52,773 nt of DNA, taken from positions 1 to 52,773 of the forward strand of contig VAZV01000170.1 in NCBI GenBank assembly GCA_005884765.1. The letters are read 5' to 3'. Position 1 is the stretch's first letter; every line of letters starts with the position of its first letter. Below the pieces are notes generated by a model. It ran no database searches. It saw only the letters and a list, made by a program, of their open reading frames with translations, and was not told the origin of the DNA. This document shows, in pieces, positions 43,636-52,104 of this stretch. The position numbers and the translations under genes were made by a program. This DNA is from Alphaproteobacteria bacterium. Its GTDB lineage: Bacteria > Pseudomonadota > Alphaproteobacteria > Rhizobiales > Xanthobacteraceae.

Positions 43636-46600
43636 TCAGAATTTCCAGTTGATCTCGCCCTTGGCCGCGTGGTCCTGCGCGGCGCGCGCAAGCTGCCCCG
43701 AATAGGTGAGGCCGACACGGGCGTTGCGCGCGAAATTGAAGCCAGCGCCTACCTCGACCAGCAGGGCATCGCGCGCAATCGGCCCGCCCCCAACCGTGAA
43801 CGGCGTGCCGCCGCCGCTGAACGCCAGCAGCGTTTCCGGTGTCACGTCGCCGAATGCATGCCGCCAGCCGAGCGTGCCGAGCACGTTGAGCTGCTTGCCG
43901 TCCGGCAGCGTTACTGCGCTGGCGCCGTGGAGCCCGAGCGTGGTGAAGGTGGTCGCGAAGGCATCGCCGCCACCTGTCAACGCGGCGCTGCCGGTCTCCG
44001 AAAAATGACCGGTGTCGAGGTGCACATAGGCGAGGCCGGCAAACGGCTCGAGCGTCATTTTGCCGAACGCAAAGCCGCGAGCGACTTCGCCGAACATTTG
44101 CGCAGTGCGGGCGTCGTAGCTTGCCTTGGCGGTGTCGAAGAACGCGGGAAAGACGATCGTGCGTTCGCTGTCGATGGTGTGCCAGGTGAGCGCGGCGCCA
44201 CCGCGCAGAGCCCAGGCGCCGAACTCGCCGCCGCCATAGAGCGCGAGGTGATAGTTGTTGATGGTGGCGCTGGAGCGGCGGTCGTCGATGTTGAGCAGCG
44301 ACTGGGTATAGCCGCCGGCGAATCCGAGCCGCCAGCGCTCCTCAAAGGTCGCGTCCACGCCTGAGATGACGCCGCCGGTCGCGCGGCGGAGCCGAGCCGC
44401 GTTGCCGTCGCTGTCGGTGCGGCCCCAGTCGCCGACGGCTTGCGCCCAGGCGGTCATGATCCGCTCCTGCGGTGCCGCTCCCGGCGCGGCCTTGAACGCC
44501 GGCTCGCTTGCGTAACCCAGCGCGCCGCTGCCGTCGGCCGCGACGGCTTGTGGACCGAACGGCGCCATCGCCGCGAACGATCCGTCTGGGCGGCCGAACG
44601 GCTGCCGCAGACGGCCCAAGACCGCATCGCGGACGTAGCGCGATTCGTCGAGCATCGTGCCCGCCGCGCTGGCGTGCACCTCGCCGGAAAGCTGGTCGAA
44701 CGCTGCTCGCGCCTGCGCGGGCGTCGGGCTGCCGGCGACCGCGTTGAACGCCGGCCCGCGGCCGAGGCTGTCCAGGCCTGCGCCGGTCGCGATCTGGTTG
44801 CGCGTCTGCCCCGCGCTCGCAAAACTCACATTGTTGCGCGCGAAGGTCACGAACACGTCGTTCGGGTCATAGGTCAGCGTAGGCGCGAGGAACGTGAAGC
44901 TCGGTCCGGCGAGCGCCGCAAACCCGCCGGTCACCCCGCCGGTCGCGGTCAGGATCGTGTAAGGCGTGTTGACAGCGAAGCCGTTCATCGGTGTGACCTG
45001 CACGGTACCGCCGCTCAGATTGGCCGCGCCGCTCGCGGCGATCTTATCGCTGCGTCCCGCCGCGTTGAGATCGACCGCATAGAACGCGCCTGGCGCGAAG
45101 GCCAGATTGCCGGCGACATTGAGGGTGGCGATCGAGCTGTCGCCCGGCGCCATCGTGCCGCCAGCGGCAACCGTGGTCGCACCGACCGTGCCGATGCCGG
45201 CGAGCGTGCCGCCGCTGTTGACCGTCGTCAGGGAGGACGTGGCGATCGAGCCATTAACGACAAGCGTTCCGGCATTGACCGTCGTCGCGCCGGTAAAGCT
45301 GTTGACGCCCGACAGCGTCAGCATGCCGGTGCCGACCTTGACCAAACCGCCGCCGCCGCTGACGATGCTGCTGCCGCTCGAGATAACGTCGTCGGAGATG
45401 ACGCCGGAGACTTCGGTGCCCAGGTTGTTTGAGCCGACCGTCAGCGTCTTGCCGCCCAGGCTATAGGAACCCGCGCCCTCGATCGAACCGATCGTCATGC
45501 CGGCGCTTGAGAGATTCGACATGTCGAAGGTGCCGCCCGCGTTGTTGATGAAGCGCGCATTGCCGCCACTGCTGTTGGCCGAGAAGCTGCCGCGCGCGTT
45601 GTTGATGATCGTGGCATTTCCGGCATTGCTGTCTTCCAGGAAGGCCAGAAGAGAACCGTTGCCGCCAGATGAGGACGTATTGGTATTGATGATAATGGCG
45701 TTGCCTGCGGTGGCGTTGGCGCTGAAGAAAGTAGCGCCGCCGTCCCGGTTGGCGATGGTGGCGTTTGCCGCGCTGCTGGTATCTGAAAAGTTGGTTCCAC
45801 CGCCGGCCATGTTGATGATGGTGGCGTTGGCGGCTGTGCTGGCATCTCCGAAGCTTGTTGCGCTCCCTGGGTTGTTCGTGATGGTCGCGTTCCCGGCACT
45901 GCTGGCGCCTGCAAAAGTAATTTGCCCAAAACCAGTGTTGGCGATGGTGGCGTTGCCCGCCGTAGCGTTTTCGCCGAACAAGATAACCCCACTTCCGCTG
46001 GAGCTTATGGTGGCGTTTGCCGCGCTGCTGCTCTGGCCAAATTCGATCATCCCGCCGGCCGCGTTAATAAGGGCGTTCCCGGCGTTGCTGCTAGCCGCAA
46101 AACCAACCCTGCTGCTGCCTATGCTGGTGATCGTCGCGTTAGCGGCCGTGCTGGTACCACCAAAGCCAATCTCACTGAAAGTGGTGTTGTTGATGATGGC
46201 GTTGGCGGCCGTGCTGGCATCAAAAAAAACAATAAAGCCTGCAATGACAAGGGTTGGGGCTGACCCAGAGCTGTTGACGATTCCCTTACCTTGGACTTGC
46301 ATTCCCCCTATTGTGAAAGTGTAGGCGGGAGCGGCGCCGTCGAACTGCATCGTCCCAATTGTGGTGGGAAACGAGGCGCCGATCGCGGTCCGGCTGGAAG
46401 CGCCGAAGATCGCCGTTCCGGTCGGCACCGTGCCCGAGCTCCAGTTCGCGGCCGTGTTCCAGTCGCCCGATGCCGGATTGGCGCCCCATGTCGCGTCCTG
46501 GGCGCGGGCCGTGCATGGCAGCAGCGTGGCAGCAAGTAGCAGCGTCCAGACGGTGACCATCGCCGTCGAGCCCGTGAACGTTCGTGCCCGGCGCGCAAGA

Positions 46601-46653
46601 AGCGCGCCGGTTGATATCCCGTCCTGAGCCCTGTCCTGTTCCGAGACACGCAT
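43636..46653 (-). CDS. Type Va autotransporter with repetitive passenger
   Basis: 1005 residues from the ATG at 46653 with GGGAG 8 bases upstream. Long signal region ending near TARAQD (about 51). Passenger (about 52-640) has an 11-unit repeat at 143-388 and a passenger-associated transport repeat (GGLVKVGTGMLTLSGVNSFTGATTVNAGTLVV, 436-466). The C-terminal beta-barrel (about 725-1005) has AWAQAVGDWGRTDSDG, GVDATFEERWRLGFAGGYTQS, FGEVARGFAFGKMTLEPFAGLAYVHL and ends in Phe (GEINWKF), as needed for outer-membrane assembly. A surface or secreted protein, perhaps an adhesin. Divergent AraC regulator 3 lies 174 bp upstream and is the likely controller. Confidence 0.93.
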   Translation of the reverse strand: MRVSEQDRAQDGISTGALLARRARTFTGSTAMVTVWTLLLAATLLPCTARAQDATWGANPASGDWNTAANWSSGTVPTGTAIFGASSRTAIGASFPTTIGTMQFDGAAPAYTFTIGGMQVQGKGIVNSSGSAPTLVIAGFIVFFDASTAANAIINNTTFSEIGFGGTSTAANATITSIGSSRVGFAASSNAGNALINAAGGMIEFGQSSSAANATISSSGSGVILFGENATAGNATIANTGFGQITFAGASSAGNATITNNPGSATSFGDASTAANATIINMAGGGTNFSDTSSAANATIANRDGGATFFSANATAGNAIIINTNTSSSGGNGSLLAFLEDSNAGNATIINNARGSFSANSSGGNARFINNAGGTFDMSNLSSAGMTIGSIEGAGSYSLGGKTLTVGSNNLGTEVSGVISDDVISSGSSIVSGGGGLVKVGTGMLTLSGVNSFTGATTVNAGTLVVNGSIATSSLTTVNSGGTLAGIGTVGATTVAAGGTMAPGDSSIATLNVAGNLAFAPGAFYAVDLNAAGRSDKIAASGAANLSGGTVQVTPMNGFAVNTPYTILTATGGVTGGFAALAGPSFTFLAPTLTYDPNDVFVTFARNNVSFASAGQTRNQIATGAGLDSLGRGPAFNAVAGSPTPAQARAAFDQLSGEVHASAAGTMLDESRYVRDAVLGRLRQPFGRPDGSFAAMAPFGPQAVAADGSGALGYASEPAFKAAPGAAPQERIMTAWAQAVGDWGRTDSDGNAARLRRATGGVISGVDATFEERWRLGFAGGYTQSLLNIDDRRSSATINNYHLALYGGGEFGAWALRGGAALTWHTIDSERTIVFPAFFDTAKASYDARTAQMFGEVARGFAFGKMTLEPFAGLAYVHLDTGHFSETGSAALTGGGDAFATTFTTLGLHGASAVTLPDGKQLNVLGTLGWRHAFGDVTPETLLAFSGGGTPFTVGGGPIARDALLVEVGAGFNFARNARVGLTYSGQLARAAQDHAAKGEINWKF
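45490..46227 (-). repeat. Passenger repeat, about 11 units of 20-27 residues
   Basis: Units fit F-x(2)-[ADNS]-[AS]-[ST]-[AS]-[AG]-NA-[TI]-I followed by about 9-13 variable residues, for example FGGTSTAANATITS, FAASSNAGNALINA, FGQSSSAANATISS, FAGASSAGNATITN, FGDASTAANATIIN. The period is that of one beta-helix turn. Confidence 0.85.
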
Positions 46654-46827
46654 TCCAAACTCCCGTTCGTCGATTCCTGCGGCACGACGTGTAGGAGGTG
46701 ACCGGACCCGCACTCTTGGGCTGGCGCACTGGTGGCTGGGACGCACACGCCAGCGTTGACTTTTCGAACCGGGTGCCGCAATGCCGCAACACCTGTCAGG
46801 ACGGATGCGCGGCACGGAAACGAACCG
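46654..46827. promoter_or_regulatory. Divergent autotransporter / AraC3 promoter region
   Basis: 174 bp between two divergent starts, the expected site of AraC-type operators. No clear direct repeat was identified by eye. Confidence 0.4.
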
Positions 46828-47802
46828 ATGACGTCAAAGGCGCCGGAATCCACGACGTTTCGATTCTCGACTGCGGATTGGCCGGAGCAGGATCGACTGG
46901 CGATATGGCGGGAGGCGGTCGGGCGCTCTGTCATCCAGCTCGACACGGAGCCGTTGTCCGACGGGGCGTTCCATGCCGAGGCGACGGTGCACGCCCTGCC
47001 CGGGCTTTGGCTCGGCTCCTGGGCCTTCGCCAATTTGCGCGCCGCCGTGACGCGCGATCTGCTCGACGGCAGCGACGACCTCGTGCTCGGGGTTGCGCAA
47101 AGCGGCTCTGCCATCGTATCGCACAGGAGTCGCGAAGCCACCGGCGACACTGGCGACGCCATTCTGATGTCGACCGCGGAACCCCGGGTGAGCCTATACC
47201 CCTCGCTCGTGCGCTTCATCCACCTCCGGCTGCCGCGCAAGGTCCTCACGCCGTTGGTGCCAAACCCCGAGGATGCGCTGATGCGTCCGGTGCCGCGTGA
47301 CAGCGAGGCGCTGCGGCTGCTGACCTTTTATGTCGGGGAGCTGAGCCGCACCCATCTCGCGGCAACGCGCGAGCTGCAGCACGTCGTGATCACCCATGTG
47401 TACGACCTGGCGGCGCTGGTGATCGGCGCCACTCGCGACGGGACGGCACTTGCCGCCGGCCGCGGGCTGCGCGCCGCGCGGCTTGCCGCCGTCAAGGCCG
47501 ATATCGATGCGCATCTTGCCGATTCCGACCTGACGTTGACCGCGGTTGCAGCGCGCCGGCATCTCTCGCCGCGTAGCCTTCAGAGGCTGTTCGCCAACGA
47601 AGACACGAGCTTCTCGGATTTCGTGCTCAACGCGCGCCTCGCTCATGCCTATCGCCTGCTGACCGATCCGCGCCGGCTTGACCGCAACATCTCGAGCCTC
47701 GCGTTCGAAGCCGGCTTCGGCGACCTGTCCTATTTCAACCGCGCCTTTCGCCGCCGCTATGGCACGACGCCGTCGGAGGTTCGCGCGGCAGTGTCGCGTT
47801 GA
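46828..47802 (+). CDS. AraC-family transcriptional regulator 3
   Basis: 324 residues from MTSKAPESTTFRFSTADWPEQ at 46828. N-domain as in the other copies (RLAIWREAVGRSVIQLDTEPL, FANLRAAVTRDLLDGSDDLVLGV). HTH region LTAVAARRHLSPRSLQRLFANEDTSFSDFVLNARLAHAYRLL and SSLAFEAGFGDLSYFNRAFRRRYGTTPSEVRAAVSR. Divergent from the autotransporter. Very similar to AraC regulator 4, consistent with a duplication. Confidence 0.93.
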   Translation: MTSKAPESTTFRFSTADWPEQDRLAIWREAVGRSVIQLDTEPLSDGAFHAEATVHALPGLWLGSWAFANLRAAVTRDLLDGSDDLVLGVAQSGSAIVSHRSREATGDTGDAILMSTAEPRVSLYPSLVRFIHLRLPRKVLTPLVPNPEDALMRPVPRDSEALRLLTFYVGELSRTHLAATRELQHVVITHVYDLAALVIGATRDGTALAAGRGLRAARLAAVKADIDAHLADSDLTLTAVAARRHLSPRSLQRLFANEDTSFSDFVLNARLAHAYRLLTDPRRLDRNISSLAFEAGFGDLSYFNRAFRRRYGTTPSEVRAAVSR

Positions 47803-47922
47803 CCGCCATGGCGACCGGTGTCGTCTCAGGCCGGGCGGTCCGGCGCGAGAGTCCAAGATTACTGCGGCCACCGGCTCTATGGAATCGGCCCTGAGGTTTG
47901 GGAAGGCATTGAGGGGGGAATC

Positions 47923-48290
47923 ATGATCGGATACGTCACGGTTGGCACCAATGACCTGAAAAAGGCCGGCGAATTCTACGACAAAATTTGCGGCGAGCTC
48001 GGCATGGGACGCTTCACGGCCAACGACCGCCTCATCGCCTGGGGCGCTCAAGGCGGTGGCGCCGGCTTTGGCGTTGGGCTCCCCTTTGACGGCAAGCCGA
48101 TGACGGTCGGCAACGGCGTGATGGCCGCGTTCGGCGCCAAGGACAAGGCCCAGGTCGAGCGAGTCTAAAGCTCGCCTTGTCGCTCGGCGGCAGTTGCGAA
48201 GGCCCTCCCGGCCAGCGCAACGAGAAATTCTATGCCGCCTATTTCCGCGACCCCGATGGCAACAAGCTCAACGCCTTCGTGATGGGCTGA
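47923..48290 (+). pseudogene. Glyoxalase/VOC-family protein, frameshifted
   Basis: ATG at 47923 with GAGGGGGGAA upstream. MIGYVTVGTNDLKKAGEFYDKICGELGMGRF and GVGLPFDGKPMTVGNGVMAAFGA are typical VOC superfamily. After QVERV a stop (48166-48168) interrupts. The expected rest, KLALSLGGSCEGPPGQRN, KFYAAYFRDPDGNKLNAFVMG and a stop at 48290, continues in another frame. Loss of one C (TACAAG to TAAAG) explains both stop and shift. The intact protein would have about 122 residues. Confidence 0.85.
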
Positions 48291-48470
48291 CGTAAACCCT
48301 AGCTTTCGCGGATTTTCTCTTTCCCGGATTGTTTCCCGAATTTTCCCAGGCACGCGCCAGTTCCAAAAGTAAGGAGGTGGCGCGTATTGCTTCTCAAGCA
48401 GTCCGCTTCATTCGATTTCAACCATGGCCCGCCCGGACTTCCAAAAAATTCCGCCCCGATCGAGGGAGTC

Positions 48471-49670
48471 ATGCAAGCAAATGATCCAGCCTCGCCGAAA
48501 TTGCCGGATTGCACCCCTTTTCGGTTCTCGACTGCCGATTTGCCGAAGCGGGATCGACTGACGATCTTTCGTGAAGTGATCGGGCGCGCGACCGTGAAGC
48601 TCGACCTGGCGCCGCTTGCCGATCGCCCGTTCCGAGCCGACCTCGTGGCGCAGGCGCTGCCCGGGCTCGTGATCGTGTCCGGAGCGAGCGCCAACGTGCG
48701 CGCCGCAAGAACGCGCGAGCTGCTCGACGATTCCGACGATCTCATCCTGAAGATTTTCACGAGCGGGATCGGGGTCGCTGCGCAACGAGGTCAAGAAGTC
48801 ACGCTGCGCGCCGGCGATGCGCTCCTGATGTCGGCAGCGGAAACCAGCGTTTCCGCAACTTCGTCGCTGTCGAGCTTCATCACGCTTCCGTTAAAGCTCA
48901 AGGCGGTCGCATCGCTCGTGTCCAGCCCGGAGGATGCGCTGATGCGTCTCCTGCCCGGCACCGACGCGCTGAGACTGCTGGCGGGCTACGTCAAGGAGCT
49001 TCAGGACAGCGCGCAACTAACGACATACGAACTACAGCGTGCCGTCGTCACCCATGTGTACGACCTTGCGGCGCTCGCGATTGGCGCCACCCTTGATGGG
49101 ACAGCGCTTGCCGGCAGACGCGGGCTGCGCGCCGCGCAGCTCGCTGCGATCAAGGCCGACATCAATACGCATCTTGCCGATCCCGACCTGACATTGACCG
49201 CCGTCGCGGCGCGCCAGCGGCTCCGGCCGCGCAGCCTGCAGGGGCTGTTCGCCGACCAGAGCACGAGCTTCTCCGAATTCGTGTTGGAGGCGCGCTTGGC
49301 GCTCGCGCATCGCCTGCTGAGCAATCCGCGCTGGGACGACCGCAACATCAGCAGCATCGCATTCGAGGTCGGTTTCGGCGACCTGTCCTATTTCAACCGC
49401 GCCTTCCGCCGCCGCTACGGCGCAAAACCGTCCGGGACATCCGCGCGGCGACGCGGCGGTGAGTGCGTTGACGGCGGCGGCATCGACCGCGCGTGCTTCT
49501 CGCCAGGGGCCAGAGTATTGATCCCGATCTCGTCAACTCCGCCAACCAGCGGCAGCAAGGCACATCGGCGGTGCCCAAATACAACAGCGTCGCACAAACG
49601 TCAGGGCTGTCGCACAGAGACAAATGAGCTGACGCGACCAGACAACGGCAAATCGGCTGTTTGCCGCTAG
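48471..49670 (+). CDS. AraC-family transcriptional regulator 4 with aberrant C-terminus
   Basis: 399 residues from MQANDPASPKLPD at 48471, with GAGGGAG upstream. N-domain FRFSTADLPKRDRLTIFREVIGRATVKLDLAPLADRPFRADL; HTH LTAVAARQRLRPRSLQGLFADQSTSFSEFVLEARLALAHRLL and SSIAFEVGFGDLSYFNRAFRRRYGAKPS. The family end DIRAATRR-stop is present but out of frame (stop at 49460-49462); two extra G near 49434 divert translation into about 75 unrelated residues. The fold is complete before the shift, so activity may remain. It precedes the tandem outer-membrane proteins on the same strand. Confidence 0.88.
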   Translation: MQANDPASPKLPDCTPFRFSTADLPKRDRLTIFREVIGRATVKLDLAPLADRPFRADLVAQALPGLVIVSGASANVRAARTRELLDDSDDLILKIFTSGIGVAAQRGQEVTLRAGDALLMSAAETSVSATSSLSSFITLPLKLKAVASLVSSPEDALMRLLPGTDALRLLAGYVKELQDSAQLTTYELQRAVVTHVYDLAALAIGATLDGTALAGRRGLRAAQLAAIKADINTHLADPDLTLTAVAARQRLRPRSLQGLFADQSTSFSEFVLEARLALAHRLLSNPRWDDRNISSIAFEVGFGDLSYFNRAFRRRYGAKPSGTSARRRGGECVDGGGIDRACFSPGARVLIPISSTPPTSGSKAHRRCPNTTASHKRQGCRTETNELTRPDNGKSAVCR

Positions 49671-49709
49671 CGTCTTTCACGATGATTCAATCGAAATCGA
49701 GTGGAGCGC

Positions 49710-50507
49710 ATGATGGCTGTGAAGACGAAGACTAGTGTCCTGCTGAGACTTGCTTATGGCATGGCGTTCGGCGCACTCGCCACGACCGGCCCGGCGACCG
49801 CGGCGGATGTGGCGATGCCGGTCTACAAGGCCGCAGCGGCGCCTGCAGCCTACAACTGGAGCGGATTTTACCTCGGCGTCACCGCCGGCGGCGGCATGGC
49901 CTCCCTACCCGTCACGGACATGGACGACTTGTTTTCCCTCACCAACGGGGCGCTGAAGTCCGGCGGCGCGGTCGGTGGCATCCACGCTGGGTACAATTGG
50001 CAGTTCACGCCGTCATTCCTTGTCGGTCTCGAAGGCGACTTCAACTGGGCGAGCTTCAAGGCGAGCGACACGACCTGCTTCGGCAGCTGCGCTCTAAATC
50101 CCACCTTTGATCGATTTGTCGCGTCATCCAGGCTCGATCAATTCAGCACATTGCGCGCGCGCTTCGGGCTCACCTCGGATCGCACGCTGGTCTATGTCAC
50201 GGCTGGCCCGGCCTGGGGACATATCGACGCGTCGCTGGCTGAACTCAAGTGTGGGGACTGCAGCCTGCCCGTGATCGCTTCAGATAGCAGCTTTCACATT
50301 GGCATTGCGCTTGGCGCCGGCGTCGAATACGCGCTGACGCAGAACTGGATCCTGCGCGGCGAATACATGCACTTGGACTTCGGCACCACGGATACGGTGT
50401 TCAAGGAACTGTCAACCGGCATCCCGATCCGCAACGGCGGCTTCCGCGCCAGATCGACCGCGACCGCCGACCTCGCCCGCCTCGGCATCAGCTACAAGAT
50501 CTGGTGA
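49710..50507 (+). CDS. Omp25/31-type outer-membrane beta-barrel protein (copy 1)
   Basis: 265 residues from the ATG at 49710; ATG 49713 has the better-spaced GGAG. Signal peptide about 1-31 (ending TGPATAAD). Then YNWSGFYLGVTAGGGMASLP, GGIHAGYNWQFTPSFLVGLEGDFNWASF, LRARFGLTSDRTLVYVTAGPAWGH, IGIALGAGVEYALTQNWILRGEYMHLDFG and the terminal LARLGISYKIW. This is the eight-stranded barrel of rhizobial Omp25/31/RopB proteins; surface-exposed and often host- or stress-related. Its downstream paralogue differs mostly in loop residues. Confidence 0.92.
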   Translation: MMAVKTKTSVLLRLAYGMAFGALATTGPATAADVAMPVYKAAAAPAAYNWSGFYLGVTAGGGMASLPVTDMDDLFSLTNGALKSGGAVGGIHAGYNWQFTPSFLVGLEGDFNWASFKASDTTCFGSCALNPTFDRFVASSRLDQFSTLRARFGLTSDRTLVYVTAGPAWGHIDASLAELKCGDCSLPVIASDSSFHIGIALGAGVEYALTQNWILRGEYMHLDFGTTDTVFKELSTGIPIRNGGFRARSTATADLARLGISYKIW

Positions 50508-50574
50508 TGTGAACGCGGATGACCCGGCGCCTGCGCCACAGGTCTTGGCCAATCCGCCAAGTCCACAGCATTCG

Positions 50575-50628
50575 GACCTCCCCTTGGAGCCAGCCCCGGA
50601 GGGGAGGTCGCTTTGCGCGGAGCAAAGC
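50575..50628 (+). terminator. Double hairpin after Omp copy 1
   Basis: GACCTCCCC / GGGGAGGTC (50575-50583, 50601-50609) followed at once by GCTTTGC / GCAAAGC (50610-50616, 50622-50628). No long T-run. Probably a transcript-end or RNA-stabilising structure; it is copied with the gene. Confidence 0.5.
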
Positions 50629-50739
50629 GGGAGGGGATCACGGCGCCGGGGGCGGCGTGACCCCTCCCCGACCAATCCCGACCCGAATCGGGCCTGCCCG
50701 ACTTGCGCGAAGGGCGGCCGTCAGTATCGAGGGCGATCA

Positions 50740-50945
50740 CTATCGCCCTTCCATTGCCTGGTAGAGCGCGTCGCGATCGCCGATCTCGACCAGCGTACCA
50801 CCGCTGCGAAAGCGAGGCAGCGGGGAGCATTGCCCTACGAACGCAACAGCAGGCGCACAGCCGTTTCGACCATTTTAGGAGATCGTGCGGCCCTGACCAG
50901 CGGCCTCGCGCTTGAGTTCGTCCATGTTCCGCGTAACCAGCCGTG
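50740..50945 (-). pseudogene. Ribbon-helix-helix antitoxin relic
   Basis: Minus-strand pieces in order: MDELKREAAGQGRTIS, MVETAVRLLLRS and LPRFRSGGTLVEIGDRDALY then QAMEGR-stop. Together they match the layout of CopG/VapB-like antitoxins (ELKREAA..GRTISEMVE.ALR.LL). The middle piece is in a different frame and stops follow both first pieces, so two indels have destroyed it. No toxin gene is seen. It lies between the two Omp copies, in the non-duplicated spacer. Confidence 0.55.
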
Positions 50946-51122
50946 ATGCAATTGTTTCGATCGCGGCAGCAAGGCACATCGGCGGTGCCCAAATACAACA
51001 GCGTCGTACAAACATCAGGGCTGTCGCACAGAGACAAATGAGCTGACGCGACCAGACAACGGCAAATCGGCTGTTTGCCGCTAGCGTCCTTCACGATGAT
51101 TCAATCGAATTGAGTGGAGCGC

Positions 51123-51920
51123 ATGATGGCTGTGAAGACGAAGACCGGTGTCCTGCTGAGACTTGCTTATGGCATGGCGTTCGGCGTACTCGCCGCGACC
51201 GGCCCAGCGCTGGCGGCGGATGTGGCGATGCCGGCATACAAAGCTGCAGTGGCGCCTGCAGCCTACAATTGGAGCGGATTTTACCTCGGCGTCACCGCCG
51301 GCGGCGGCATGGCCTCCCTGCCCGTCACGGACATGGACCACTTTGGGCTCTCCACCAACGGGGCGCTGAAGTCCGGCGGCGCGGCCGGCGGCATCCACGC
51401 TGGGTACAATTGGCAGTTCACGCCGTCATTCCTTGTCGGTCTCGAAGGCGACTTCAACTGGGCGAGCTTCAAGGCGAGCGACACGACCTGCTTCGGCAGC
51501 TGCGCTCTGAATCTCTTTCATCGACTTGTCGCGTCATCCAGGCTCGACCAATTCAGCACGTTGCGCGCGCGCTTCGGGCTCACCTCGGATCGCACGCTGG
51601 TCTATGTCACGGCTGGCCCGGCCTGGGGACATATCGACGCGTCGCTGGGAGATTGTCCGAACTGCTCCAATGCCGGCCTGCCCTTCGCGATCGCTTCGGA
51701 CAGCAGCTTTCACATTGGCATTGCGCTTGGCGCCGGCGTCGAATACGCGCTGACGCAGAACTGGATCCTGCGCGGCGAATACATGCACTTGGACTTCAGC
51801 GCCACGGACACGGTGTTAAAGGAACGAAGCGGCATCCCGGTCGACAACGGCGGCTTCCGCGCCAGATCGACCGCGACCGCCGACCTCGCCCGCCTCGGCA
51901 TCAGCTACAAGCTCTGGTGA
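51123..51920 (+). CDS. Omp25/31-type outer-membrane beta-barrel protein (copy 2)
   Basis: 265 residues. Signal peptide to about 31 (TGPALAAD). Nearly the same as copy 1; differences cluster in predicted loops: HFGLSTNG versus DLFSLTNG, NLFHRLV versus NPTFDRFV, GDCPNCSNAGLPFA versus AELKCGDCSLPV, and LKERSGIPVDN versus FKELSTGIPIRN. Barrel strands and the C-terminal aromatic (ISYKLW) are conserved. Ribosome site as in copy 1. Loop variation between tandem copies suggests diversification of exposed parts. Confidence 0.92.
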   Translation: MMAVKTKTGVLLRLAYGMAFGVLAATGPALAADVAMPAYKAAVAPAAYNWSGFYLGVTAGGGMASLPVTDMDHFGLSTNGALKSGGAAGGIHAGYNWQFTPSFLVGLEGDFNWASFKASDTTCFGSCALNLFHRLVASSRLDQFSTLRARFGLTSDRTLVYVTAGPAWGHIDASLGDCPNCSNAGLPFAIASDSSFHIGIALGAGVEYALTQNWILRGEYMHLDFSATDTVLKERSGIPVDNGGFRARSTATADLARLGISYKLW

Positions 51921-51987
51921 CGTGAACGCGGATGACCCGGCGCCTGCGCCACAGGTCTTGGCCGATCCGCCAAGTCCACAGCATTCG

Positions 51988-52041
51988 GACCTCCCCTTGG
52001 AGCCAGCCCTGGAGGGGAGGTCGCTTTGCGCGGAGCAAAGC
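51988..52041 (+). terminator. Double hairpin after Omp copy 2
   Basis: Same paired stems as after copy 1 (51988-51996/52014-52022 and 52023-52029/52035-52041). Confidence 0.5.
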
Positions 52042-52104
52042 GGGAGGGGGATCAAGGCGCCGGGGGCGGCCTGACCCCCTCCCCGACCAGGTCCGCGCGA
52101 CTCC

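Larger units (their letters stand above)
49550..50676 (+). repeat. Segmental duplication, unit 1
   Basis: Contains a 5' leader (GGCAGCAAGGCACATCGGCG onward), the Omp25-type gene and a 3' hairpin tail. The same order recurs at about 50967-52088, offset about 1413 bp. Both leader and tail are nearly identical to those of unit 2. Confidence 0.9.
50967..52088 (+). repeat. Segmental duplication, unit 2
   Basis: Second copy of the leader-Omp-tail unit. Leader matches 49550-49709 and tail matches 50506-50675 with few differences. Confidence 0.9.
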
